This document shows, in pieces, positions 1-7,860 of a stretch of DNA of 35,533 nt; the stretch's first letter is position 1, and the number at the start of each line of letters is the position of its first letter. The notes below the pieces were generated by a model, which was given only the letters and a program-made list of their open reading frames with translations, ran no database searches and was not told the origin of the DNA. The DNA lies in NCBI GenBank assembly GCA_028277725.1, contig JANQFX010000023.1:1-35533 (forward strand), given 5' to 3'. Both the position numbers and the translations under genes were made by a program. The stretch comes from Thiohalocapsa sp. GTDB taxonomy: Bacteria; Pseudomonadota; Gammaproteobacteria; Chromatiales; Chromatiaceae.

Positions 1-92
1 ACCTGAATCCATGCCGAACTCAGAAGTGAAACGGTGTATCGCCGATGATAGTGTGGGGCCTCCCCATGCGAAAGTAGGTCACCGCCAGGGTT
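1..92 (+). rRNA. rrf: 5S ribosomal RNA, 5'-truncated by the window edge
   Basis: The first 92 bases match the 3' two thirds of bacterial 5S rRNA: the CCGAACTCAGAAGTGAAAC core, the AGTGTGGGG helix strand and the CCCCATGCGAAAGTAGG strand are all readable. By comparison with the E. coli molecule, about 28 nucleotides are missing at the 5' end, so the window starts inside the gene. It is followed at once by a strong terminator, so this is the distal end of an rRNA operon. Contigs often break in rRNA repeats, which probably explains why the window begins here. The 3' end is set by analogy and may be off by a few bases. Confidence 0.95.
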
Positions 93-101
93 TTATTCCG
101 A

Positions 102-130
102 AGCCCCGTACGTTGTGCGGGGCTTTTTTT
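102..130 (+). terminator. Rho-independent terminator of the rRNA operon
   Basis: A nine-pair stem (GCCCCGTAC at 103-111 with GTGCGGGGC at 115-123, one G-U pair) closes a three-base GTT loop and is followed by seven T residues at 124-130. This is a textbook intrinsic terminator placed about ten bases after the 5S rRNA. Confidence 0.93.
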
Positions 131-253
131 GTTTTGCAGGCGGCGTGGATTGAGCGGTTCTGGTGTTTTGATGTGGAAGGCCCAACTCTTGGCCTCACGG
201 AGGGTGCAGGCAACCACCGTTGGGAGCGGTGATGCAAAGAGAGTGATAGGGCA

Positions 254-835
254 ATGAGGGTGATCGTCGGTATCTCGGGGGCGAGTGGTGTCATTTACGG
301 CATTAGGCTGTTGGAGACGTTGTCCGGGTTCGAGCACGTCGAAGTCCATGCCGTGATCAGTCGAGGGGCGAAACTGAATATCGCGCTGGAGACGGACTGG
401 CGAGTCGAGGATGTCGAGGCCTTGGCCGATGTCCTGCATTCGGATCGGGACTTGGCCGCGTCAATCAGCAGCGGCTCGTTCTTGACGGATGGCATGGTTG
501 TCGCGCCTTGTTCGATGAAGACCCTGTCCGGCATCGTCAATTCGTATGCGGACAACCTTTTGGTCCGCGCGGCGGACGTCGTTCTCAAGGAGAGACGGCG
601 GCTGGTCTTAGTGCCGCGGGAATCTCCCTTACATGTTGGACATACGCGACTGCTGCACGAGGCAGCGGTCATGGGGGCGTTGGTTTGTCCGCCCATGCCC
701 GCTTTCTATACCGCGCCTCAAACGGTGGACGATATTATCAACCACAGTGTAGGTAGGGTATTGGACCTGTTCGGCCTCGACTCTGGAGCTGTGAGGCGCT
801 GGGCGGGCCCGACCGGGCAGCAAGGGGACGGCTGA
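254..835 (+). CDS. ubiX: Flavin prenyltransferase UbiX
   Basis: UbiX joins a dimethylallyl group to reduced FMN to make prenylated FMN, the cofactor of the UbiD decarboxylase in ubiquinone biosynthesis. The 193-residue product has the usual length (E. coli about 189). It begins with the nucleotide-binding stretch VIVGISGASGVIYG and carries the family signatures MVVAPCSMKTLSGI (about residues 81-94), LLVRAADVVLKERR (about 103-116), the VPRESPL segment and PPMPAFY near residues 150-156. The start follows an AGGG close to the ATG. Four bases separate its stop from the next gene, so the two probably form an operon. No ubiD is present in the window. Confidence 0.93.
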   Translation: MRVIVGISGASGVIYGIRLLETLSGFEHVEVHAVISRGAKLNIALETDWRVEDVEALADVLHSDRDLAASISSGSFLTDGMVVAPCSMKTLSGIVNSYADNLLVRAADVVLKERRRLVLVPRESPLHVGHTRLLHEAAVMGALVCPPMPAFYTAPQTVDDIINHSVGRVLDLFGLDSGAVRRWAGPTGQQGDG

Positions 836-839
836 CCTC

Positions 840-1337
840 ATGAGCGTCGGACTCGGCGTCGTGTGCGAGTTGTTGGCGGGTCAGACCACGGCCTCTCTCG
901 CGACTCAGGGCGCGGATGGACCCTGGGTGGCGGCGGTGTTCTTCGCAAGTACGCCGGATCTGCGACTCCTGTTCCTGTCGGCGTCCTCGAGTCGGCATGG
1001 CCGGGACTTGACGGTCAGGCCCGATGTCGCAATGGAAGTGCATGAGAACGCGACGGACTGGGCCTCCATCCGGGGCGTGCAGTTGATGGGGCGGGCACAC
1101 AGGCGGACGGGCGCAGATCGGGAAGCCGCCCTAGGCTTGTATCTCGACAAGTTTCCCGATATCGCGCGGATGGTGCACGCACCCGAGGGATCCGACGAGC
1201 GAGCCATCGCGGGGCGGTTAACGTCTGCGGCGGTGTACTGCTTTGTTCCCCGTTGGATTAGGCTGATCGACAACAGTCGTGGTTTCGGTTTCAAGGAGGA
1301 GTTTGTCCTTGCCCCCGAGGACGGCAGGCTGGGGTAA
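840..1337 (+). CDS. Pyridoxamine 5'-phosphate oxidase-like (PNPOx-fold) protein
   Basis: This 165-residue protein looks like a small split-barrel FMN-binding protein of the PNPOx superfamily (YhbP-like group). Visible features are the opening helix with QTTASLAT, the strand WVAAVFFASTPDLRLLFLS, a GVQLMGRAHR strand, and the C-terminal PRWIRLIDNSRGFGFKEEF, which matches the end typical of this subgroup. The substrate is not deducible; PNPOx-fold proteins bind FMN, F420 or heme. It starts four bases after ubiX, which makes prenyl-FMN, so a flavin link is suggestive but inferred. Its last 47 bases overlap, tail to tail, the glycosyltransferase gene on the other strand. Confidence 0.8.
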   Translation: MSVGLGVVCELLAGQTTASLATQGADGPWVAAVFFASTPDLRLLFLSASSSRHGRDLTVRPDVAMEVHENATDWASIRGVQLMGRAHRRTGADREAALGLYLDKFPDIARMVHAPEGSDERAIAGRLTSAAVYCFVPRWIRLIDNSRGFGFKEEFVLAPEDGRLG

Positions 1338-2742
1338 TCGCCGAGGGCGCCACCGCGGGCGGTGCGGTAAGTGCCGATTGGTTGCGCAGCTGCTGGAGCA
1401 GTAGTAGCCAGAGTCCGAGTACCGCCACGGTCATGAGCGCCAGGATTGCCCGCGAGTCGAGGCGGACATCGCGTGGCAGAAGGTCGTCTAGGGTCAGCGC
1501 GAGTACCATGAGCACCAGCCCGGCGACGATGCGCTGAAGCTTGCCGGCGCAGGGCTCCAGGACCGAATCGCGCAACAGCACCAAGGCAGCAGGAAGCAGC
1601 ATCACCAGATGGTGGGTCCAGCTGGCGGGCGCAGCCAGGAACACCCACACGGAAACCAGTGACAGCTCCAGGTCCACTAAGCGTGCCTGCTCGACGGGTC
1701 GTCCGCACCGGCGGTGCAGGGAGCGGACTCTTAGGGAGCCGATGACTGCCCACGCGGTGATGAGACCGAGCAGCGCGACTAGGGTCGCGCTGATCAGCCC
1801 GGCCGCGGACGCTGCCGGGATCACAGGTGCGATGAACTTGTTCGGCACCAGCCAGCGCGCTACCTCTCCCGCGATGCTCCGGTTCCAGGGGGCGGCGATG
1901 CTACTGTGGCCCGGCGGCAGCGTCGTGTAGTTGGTGGTGCCGACGACCTGATCGACCCAGGCGCCCCAGCTGCCCACTGGCGCGACGATCAGGCTCAGCC
2001 AAACCCATGCTGCTGCGCCGACAACTGCCCCCGCCAGCATCCAGAGCATGGGGATCGTGGTGCGTACTCCTCGCTCACACCTCAGCATACCGGCTGCGAG
2101 CAGCCCATAGTGGGGCTTTGCGACACTGCCGAGTGACAACGACCCGCCCGCCGCGAGCTGTTGCAGGCGCCGTATCCACAGGGTTCGGTGGGCCGCACGG
2201 GCAGCGGACTCTGGTTCAGAAGCGCGCCTCAGGGTCCACCAGTAGCCCCACAGGCATAGGAGAAGGAGCAAGTTGATCTGGTGGAAGTGCAGGTTCAGGT
2301 ACAGGCCGCCATAGCAGGCGATATAGAGCGGTCCGAATCGCGTGAGCCGCCGGCTAGCGGCGTCGTGCCCGCCTCCGGTCCGTGCCAGCGCTCTGGGCAA
2401 GATCAGGATCACCGCCAGGGCGGCGATCAGATTGAGCGTCAATAGCAGGGCCGCCGCGTCGTCCCGACTCAGCTCGGCGAGTGGGCGCAGTAGGAACAGC
2501 GCCGTGGGCGGGTAGGTGAAGGGTAGCCCCTGGCCGTTCGCCCGCGTGTAGGGCTCGATGCCATCGATAAACACGCGCTGTGCTGCCTGCCAGTAGACAG
2601 CGAGGTCCAACTGTCGGTACTCCAGCAGGGATGTGACCAAGCCGAACAGCCCGAGCGCGACGAGTACAGGCCAGGTTGCCCGGAGCCAGCCGGAGAGCCC
2701 GGGCGGAAGACGGGGCTGAAGTCGGGGTACCGACATGGGCAT
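1291..2742 (-). CDS. GT87-family (DUF2029) polytopic membrane glycosyltransferase
   Basis: About 483 residues with many hydrophobic segments, resembling GT87/DUF2029 enzymes, which use polyprenyl-phosphate sugars as donors on the outer face of the inner membrane. The family signs are the early LDLAVYWQAAQRV segment, with the Asp in the usual catalytic position, followed by GIEPYTR and FTYPPTALFLLRPL. The later part holds several more hydrophobic helices and ends in a Pro/Ala-rich tail. The frame is open up to 2805, inside the preceding gene, but the ATG at 2742 has GAGAG upstream and alignable sequence starts after it; the ATG at 2736 is also possible. It lies 25 bases after the stop of the STAND/WD40 gene, so cotranscription is likely. 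Donor and acceptor are unknown. Confidence 0.8.
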   Translation of the reverse strand: MPMSVPRLQPRLPPGLSGWLRATWPVLVALGLFGLVTSLLEYRQLDLAVYWQAAQRVFIDGIEPYTRANGQGLPFTYPPTALFLLRPLAELSRDDAAALLLTLNLIAALAVILILPRALARTGGGHDAASRRLTRFGPLYIACYGGLYLNLHFHQINLLLLLCLWGYWWTLRRASEPESAARAAHRTLWIRRLQQLAAGGSLSLGSVAKPHYGLLAAGMLRCERGVRTTIPMLWMLAGAVVGAAAWVWLSLIVAPVGSWGAWVDQVVGTTNYTTLPPGHSSIAAPWNRSIAGEVARWLVPNKFIAPVIPAASAAGLISATLVALLGLITAWAVIGSLRVRSLHRRCGRPVEQARLVDLELSLVSVWVFLAAPASWTHHLVMLLPAALVLLRDSVLEPCAGKLQRIVAGLVLMVLALTLDDLLPRDVRLDSRAILALMTVAVLGLWLLLLQQLRNQSALTAPPAVAPSAITPACRPRGQGQTPP

Positions 2743-2767
2743 GGACGATCTCTCGGCCAGGTGCGGG

Positions 2768-5700
2768 TCAGGGGACTTCACGCTCGCGCCGCGTGGCTTC
2801 TGCATCGACGATGGCGTTGTCGGCGCGGAATCGGTAGGCCTCGCGGATCAATGCCAGACGCGAGCGATCCTCTCCCCAGCGTCGACGCATGGGTGCCGAG
2901 ACCGCTCCGCCGTCGCGCCAGATGCGCCAGAGCATGGCCGCGTTTTCCCAGTAGGCGCCCGCGATGTAGTGCCCGTCCGGGCTGAAGGCCGCCGCCGCCA
3001 CGCCGCCGAGGCTTGCACGAAGCGGCAGGAATTCCTGCTGCACCGAGACCGCAGCGCCGACGGGCAGGGTGTCCCCCGGTGCGCGCCAGAGCCGGATGCT
3101 GCCGTCCCGCGAGGCCGTCAGGAGCCAGTCGCCGTCTGGGCTGAACTCGGCACGATAGATGCGGTCCTGGTGGCCCATCAGCACCGACAGCGGCCGGCCG
3201 TCCGTGCGCCAGACCCGCGCGGTCTTGTCCAGGGAGGCGGTCAGGATGCGATCCCCCTGCGGAGAAAAAGTGGCGTTGTAGACGCGCCCGGCGTGTCCGA
3301 TCAGGTGACCTCGAAGTTTGCAGTTGCCGGTTCGCGGTGCGATCTCGATCACTGCCGCCTGGTCCTCGGTGCCCGCGACGGTGGCGAGGCTGCCGTCGCC
3401 GGCCAACGCGATCGCGCCGACGGCGCCCACCTCGGCGGGTACCTCGCAGCCGGGTCGCCACTCCCCCGTTGCATCGCGCAGGAACAATCGGGTAATGCCC
3501 GCGTCGTCGCCGGTGGCGGCCAGTAGAGTGTCGCCGAGTGGCCGTAGCGCCGCGGCCTGAACCCGTGCCGTGCCGTGGGGCAGGGAGGGGGTGTCTGGGA
3601 GCGAACTGCAGTCCTTGGTGGAGAACAGCCGCACCGGCTGTGACGCGTCGTCGGATGTGGTGAGCACCCAGTCCGCCGACGGGCCGAAGAGGGCGTTGTA
3701 GACCTGGCCATCCGGCGCTCGGGTCACGGACAGGCGACAGGTCTGTCGAGTGATCAGATCGTGCACGAACGCCGAGCCATCATAGGCGGCGGAGGCCAGT
3801 AGCCGCCCGTTGGGCCCGAAGCGGACCTGACGGACGATTGCGGCGTGCTGCTGGAGTGGGTGCAGTCGCTCTGGCTCGGGCCGTTCACGGTCGCGTTCGT
3901 AGCGCCAGACGCGCACGCCGCCGTCGAAGCCCGCGGTACCCAGGAGCAGCGCGTCGCCGTTTGGGGCCAGGGCTTCGGGCGCGGCGGCCATGTCCAGATC
4001 CCAGACATGGTCCGGGTGGTCGAGTTGAAAGCCGAGTCGCGTCACCGCCTGCACGCTCCACAGCCGCACCGTGCCATCGCGCACCGAGTAGCTGGAGAGG
4101 CGGCTCCCGTCGGCGTTGAAACCGATCGATGTCACCGCCGCATCGTGCCCCAGCACCGCGATGGGCCGGCCCGTCTCCAAGGCCCATAGCCGGGCCGTGT
4201 GATCCAGGGAGCCGGTCAACACCAGATGCTGTCCGCCCAGATGCGCCGCAGGCCGCGGGGCGATCTCGATACTGCCTACGCTAAGGTCGTGGCTGCCGAG
4301 CACCACCGCCTGATTGCTGCCGTCGAGCCTCCAGCGTACCACCTGTCCCTCATCGTCGACCGCGACCAGGAAATCGCCACCCGGCGCGAAGTCCAGGTCG
4401 CGCACGGCGCTGCGATGGATCTTGAACTCTTGCTCACCGATGAGGCTGCTCGAGTACTCGCCGAGGGGCGCTCCGTCGAGGCCGAACAAGCGCACGCGCT
4501 CATCCGCAGCGGCGATGCCGATGCGCTCGCCGGCATCGTCGAAGGCGACGTTGTTGAACGGCCGCCCGACGGGGCCGCTCGGCGGCAGGGTTAGGCGCAA
4601 CTGCCCGGATTCCAGATCGAACACCTGGCTCAGCCCACCGGCGGAGGCCGTAGCCAATAGATACCCGTTTGGAGAGAAGCCGAGCCCGCGTACCTCGCCG
4701 CCGGCGAGGGCTTCGTGGAGGATTGACCGGCCCGGCAGAGTCAGGTCCAAGACGCACAGGTCATGGCCGCCGTCTCGCCCGTTCATGGCGATGGCGAGGT
4801 GCCGACGGTCCGGGCTGACTTCGATCGGGCTGCCGGCGGCTGTGCCGCAGGCATAGAGCGGTCGGGCATTGTCCGCGGCCGGTAGACGCCAGACGCCGTC
4901 CTCGCCGATGCCAAAGACCTGATCCGCATCACCAAACGCCAAGCTGTGGATGCCGAGTCCCTCGGCCTGCAGGTCCAGGTCGGGTAGGAAACGCCCGCCA
5001 TCGAGTCGCCAGCGTACCGGCCCCGCGTCCGGCGTGATGCTGGCCAACAGCGTGCCCGAGGTGCTGAAGCCGGGCAGGCGCGGAGCATCCGGATTCGGGC
5101 TGGCCGACGGGGCCATCGCCAGCAGACGATTGGCGTTGAAGGCCAGGCTCAGCTTGCGCACCGACTGCTCTGGTAGATCGGCGCTGGCATCGATGGAATT
5201 GATGACCGCCTGCGGGGTGTTGCCGCGGGCGATATGTAGCTCTGCCTCCTTCAATAGGCTTTGGTGTAGGTTCACCCGTGCATTGTTCGATGCATGCCAG
5301 GCGAAGACGGCGGCGAGTATGGCGCCGAGTAGCAACATCAGCAGCACGCCACCAACGAATCGCACGAATCGATTGCGGCGCCGCAGGAACTGCAGGTTCG
5401 TGGCGCTGGCGGCCAGAAACTCCCGCTCGGACGGCTCCAGCTCGTCCGGGCAGCGTCGGGCGAGGTCGTTGGCGTCGTCGTAGCTCTCTTGGTGATACAG
5501 GTATTCCCGGTTGCAGTCCGTGCGCTTCCAGAGGCGGGTCTGGCGACTCAGCCGGCTGCGCAGCTCAAGGGCGTGCCGGTTATCCGGTTGTCGTAGCCAG
5601 GCGGTCACGGGTCGCCATCGACTCAGCAATACGGGATGGCAAAGGCTGGCGACCGCGCGCATGGCATGCCAGTGCGGTGCATCCGGGGTGGCGGGAGAAG

Positions 5701-7675
5701 CCTGGATGCCCTCGGCGTTCGCCGGCGGTGCGCCCTGCACTTGGGAGGACAGGGGCTCGTGGGTTGTGTCGATCGAGTTCCCGGCGGGCCCGAGGTCGGA
5801 CCGCAGTCGACGTCGCAGCGACCAGCGAGCCCACCATCGACGCCACTCATCGATGGTCTGCTGCCACACAAGGCGTAGGGCGCCGGTCAGGCTAGGGTCG
5901 ATGGGCCTGCAGCGACGCAGCAGGACGGGCTCATGAGCGGCGTCCGTGACCAGCAGTCGGGCCTCGACCAGCGCTTGCGTGAGGCGGCTGCAGCTGGGGT
6001 CTGCGAGCAGCGTATCCAGGTCGCCGCGGCGCGGTGTTGTGAAGTCGCCTTCAACATTGATCAGTGCCCGACACAGCCGTGGCAGGGCCGAGCGGGTCGT
6101 GTCGTCGAGTCCTTCCCAGACGGCATCCGCCCGCTCGATGAGGCTGCCCGGCAGACCACCCTGGGTGCTGATCTGCCGCGCGGTGATGCGTGCCTGGCCG
6201 TTCCTGCCCGCTTCGGCCTCGGCGTGGTCGTAGGCCCGTTGCAGCAGGTGTTGCGTCGGCGGCGCCCAATGATCCATGGTTGCCGCCTCCGCCTCGATCC
6301 GCTCCACCGGACCGCCGCCCTGGCCTGGGGCGCCGCCGTCGAGTTCGATGCCGGCGATGCGGGCAGGGATCTCGATGACCTGCCGCAGTCGGCCGAGCGG
6401 AGGAGGGGCGAGTTCCAGCCATTGATCACCGACCGGGCGTGTCGGGTCCAGCAGCATCTCCTGGTGCGGAGCGAGCCGTCGCAGGGCATCGTTGCGCAGC
6501 GCGACGATCAGCCAAAGCGCCGGGTGCGAAGCCAGCGCACCGAGGGCTGTCAGCAACGGCAGCAACTCCGATTCCGTATCCATATCTGCCGGTCGGAGCG
6601 GGTCCAGGATCACGGCGAGTCGGGCATCGCGATCGGACTCGCCGGCCACCTGCCGCAGGGCGCTGGCGAGTTGGCTTGCCGCCAAGTCGGGGTCGTTCAG
6701 CAGGAGCCGCTCCAGCGTCTCGGCGCCGAGCCCGAATCCCGCCAAGGGCACGCCGAGTACATCGTCGCCACAGAGGCGCGCGGCCATCGCCGCCAACCCT
6801 GTGTGGCCATGCTGGCTGGGGTCGACCAGCGCCACACGCACCGTCGCGATCTGCTCGAAAACGAACGGCCGGGTCAGTCGTGGTATGAGGCCGGCACGCA
6901 GTAGCGAGGTCTTGCCGCAGCCGCTCGGGCCGCTCAGTAGCAGCAGTCCGCGTCCGTCCGAAGGGCGTGCCTCAATGCGTTGAAGCAGCGCGCGCACCTC
7001 CTGTTCGCGTCCGGTGAAGACGCGCTCGTCGGAGGTCTCGAAGGGCCGATCGGCGCGAAACGGGCTGCCCTGCCATTGGCCGCTACCCGCAGTGGCGCGT
7101 CGTTCGGCGCTGATGCGGCGGTTCAGCAGCCTGCGCAGCTGGTTCTCAACGAGTTCTCGAAATGCGGCGTCGCCGTCGAAGACTCGGAAGGCGCGTCGAA
7201 AACTGTTGTCTTCGTTGAAAAAGTTCTTTCGAAAGAACTCGTCAAGGCGACGCCGGTCCTCCACCGCTTCGCGCGCCGTCGCCGCATCGGTGATGTCCAC
7301 CAGCTTCGGCGCCGTCTTCTTGTAGACGAGTACCTCCGGTGTTCCCCGGTGCGCCGAGGCTTCGACGGCGTTGAAGAACTCCCACTGCGTGCCGGTCATG
7401 CCGCGGTAGGGCTCCTCCGGCAGGGGTGAGCCGAGCCGTGTCCAGAGGATCACCAACACGATGTCGCAGTCCTTGGGCTGGGTCAGGCCCGCCTGGAAGG
7501 TCCGGTCCGCCGTCAGCGCCTCCTCCTCCCATAGCACCGCGTGTAGTTCGAAGTACGGCAGATACTCGTGTCCGAGCTGTTCGACGATGTCCTTGACCGC
7601 TGCGCGCTCGTGCTCCACGTCCGCCGGAGACGAGACGAAGATACGGATGCGCGCGTCGCGGTGGGGTGGGGGCAT
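2768..7675 (-). CDS. DUF4062-nSTAND NTPase-membrane-WD40 repeat protein
   Basis: A 1635-residue multidomain signalling protein. Residues about 10-115 (RIFVSSPADVEHERAAV onward, then DIVLVILWTRLGSPLP) look like DUF4062, a TIR-like fold. Residues about 205-600 are a STAND-type P-loop module with Walker A GPSGCGKTS at 249-257; the Walker B candidate, LAVILDPLRPAD near 353-364, lacks the usual acidic pair. Residues about 685-760 carry the W...W/REFLAAS region typical of nSTAND-WD40 proteins. One membrane helix lies at about 771-793. Residues about 860-1610 hold at least ten WD40 blades (for example FSPDGDWLLTASRDGSIRLW), probably two propellers. STAND proteins are ligand-triggered switches, several of them antiviral; a sensing or defence role here is inference. 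The ATG at 7675 is the only good start, and its ribosome site is weak. Confidence 0.88.
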   Translation of the reverse strand: MPPPHRDARIRIFVSSPADVEHERAAVKDIVEQLGHEYLPYFELHAVLWEEEALTADRTFQAGLTQPKDCDIVLVILWTRLGSPLPEEPYRGMTGTQWEFFNAVEASAHRGTPEVLVYKKTAPKLVDITDAATAREAVEDRRRLDEFFRKNFFNEDNSFRRAFRVFDGDAAFRELVENQLRRLLNRRISAERRATAGSGQWQGSPFRADRPFETSDERVFTGREQEVRALLQRIEARPSDGRGLLLLSGPSGCGKTSLLRAGLIPRLTRPFVFEQIATVRVALVDPSQHGHTGLAAMAARLCGDDVLGVPLAGFGLGAETLERLLLNDPDLAASQLASALRQVAGESDRDARLAVILDPLRPADMDTESELLPLLTALGALASHPALWLIVALRNDALRRLAPHQEMLLDPTRPVGDQWLELAPPPLGRLRQVIEIPARIAGIELDGGAPGQGGGPVERIEAEAATMDHWAPPTQHLLQRAYDHAEAEAGRNGQARITARQISTQGGLPGSLIERADAVWEGLDDTTRSALPRLCRALINVEGDFTTPRRGDLDTLLADPSCSRLTQALVEARLLVTDAAHEPVLLRRCRPIDPSLTGALRLVWQQTIDEWRRWWARWSLRRRLRSDLGPAGNSIDTTHEPLSSQVQGAPPANAEGIQASPATPDAPHWHAMRAVASLCHPVLLSRWRPVTAWLRQPDNRHALELRSRLSRQTRLWKRTDCNREYLYHQESYDDANDLARRCPDELEPSEREFLAASATNLQFLRRRNRFVRFVGGVLLMLLLGAILAAVFAWHASNNARVNLHQSLLKEAELHIARGNTPQAVINSIDASADLPEQSVRKLSLAFNANRLLAMAPSASPNPDAPRLPGFSTSGTLLASITPDAGPVRWRLDGGRFLPDLDLQAEGLGIHSLAFGDADQVFGIGEDGVWRLPAADNARPLYACGTAAGSPIEVSPDRRHLAIAMNGRDGGHDLCVLDLTLPGRSILHEALAGGEVRGLGFSPNGYLLATASAGGLSQVFDLESGQLRLTLPPSGPVGRPFNNVAFDDAGERIGIAAADERVRLFGLDGAPLGEYSSSLIGEQEFKIHRSAVRDLDFAPGGDFLVAVDDEGQVVRWRLDGSNQAVVLGSHDLSVGSIEIAPRPAAHLGGQHLVLTGSLDHTARLWALETGRPIAVLGHDAAVTSIGFNADGSRLSSYSVRDGTVRLWSVQAVTRLGFQLDHPDHVWDLDMAAAPEALAPNGDALLLGTAGFDGGVRVWRYERDRERPEPERLHPLQQHAAIVRQVRFGPNGRLLASAAYDGSAFVHDLITRQTCRLSVTRAPDGQVYNALFGPSADWVLTTSDDASQPVRLFSTKDCSSLPDTPSLPHGTARVQAAALRPLGDTLLAATGDDAGITRLFLRDATGEWRPGCEVPAEVGAVGAIALAGDGSLATVAGTEDQAAVIEIAPRTGNCKLRGHLIGHAGRVYNATFSPQGDRILTASLDKTARVWRTDGRPLSVLMGHQDRIYRAEFSPDGDWLLTASRDGSIRLWRAPGDTLPVGAAVSVQQEFLPLRASLGGVAAAAFSPDGHYIAGAYWENAAMLWRIWRDGGAVSAPMRRRWGEDRSRLALIREAYRFRADNAIVDAEATRREREVP

Positions 7676-7860
7676 GCGATCGGGCTCGAGCGTTGACGGT
7701 GGCGCGGCCTGGGTGGTGCTGCGATGCGCCGTTCCCGGATGATACCGGGCATGCGCACCTTCGGGTGGACAAGGTCCCCGTGTGCGCGTCGGTCTGCTCG
7801 ACAGACGGCTTTGCGGTCGCGGTACAATCCAACCATTCCGCCGATCGCGGCAGGCCAGCC
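7676..7860. promoter_or_regulatory. Divergent intergenic region between the STAND/WD40 and SEC-C genes
   Basis: This 185-base gap separates two divergently transcribed genes and should hold both promoters. A good candidate is visible only for the plus-strand gene (see 7798-7828). No convincing sigma70 hexamers were found for the minus strand. Confidence 0.5.
7798..7828 (+). promoter_or_regulatory. Candidate sigma70 promoter for the SEC-C gene
   Basis: TCGACA at 7798-7803 (5 of 6 to the -35 consensus) and TACAAT at 7823-7828 (5 of 6 to the -10 consensus) are separated by 19 bases, slightly longer than optimal. The start of transcription would fall near 7835, about 25-40 bases before the gene. 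Confidence 0.42.
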
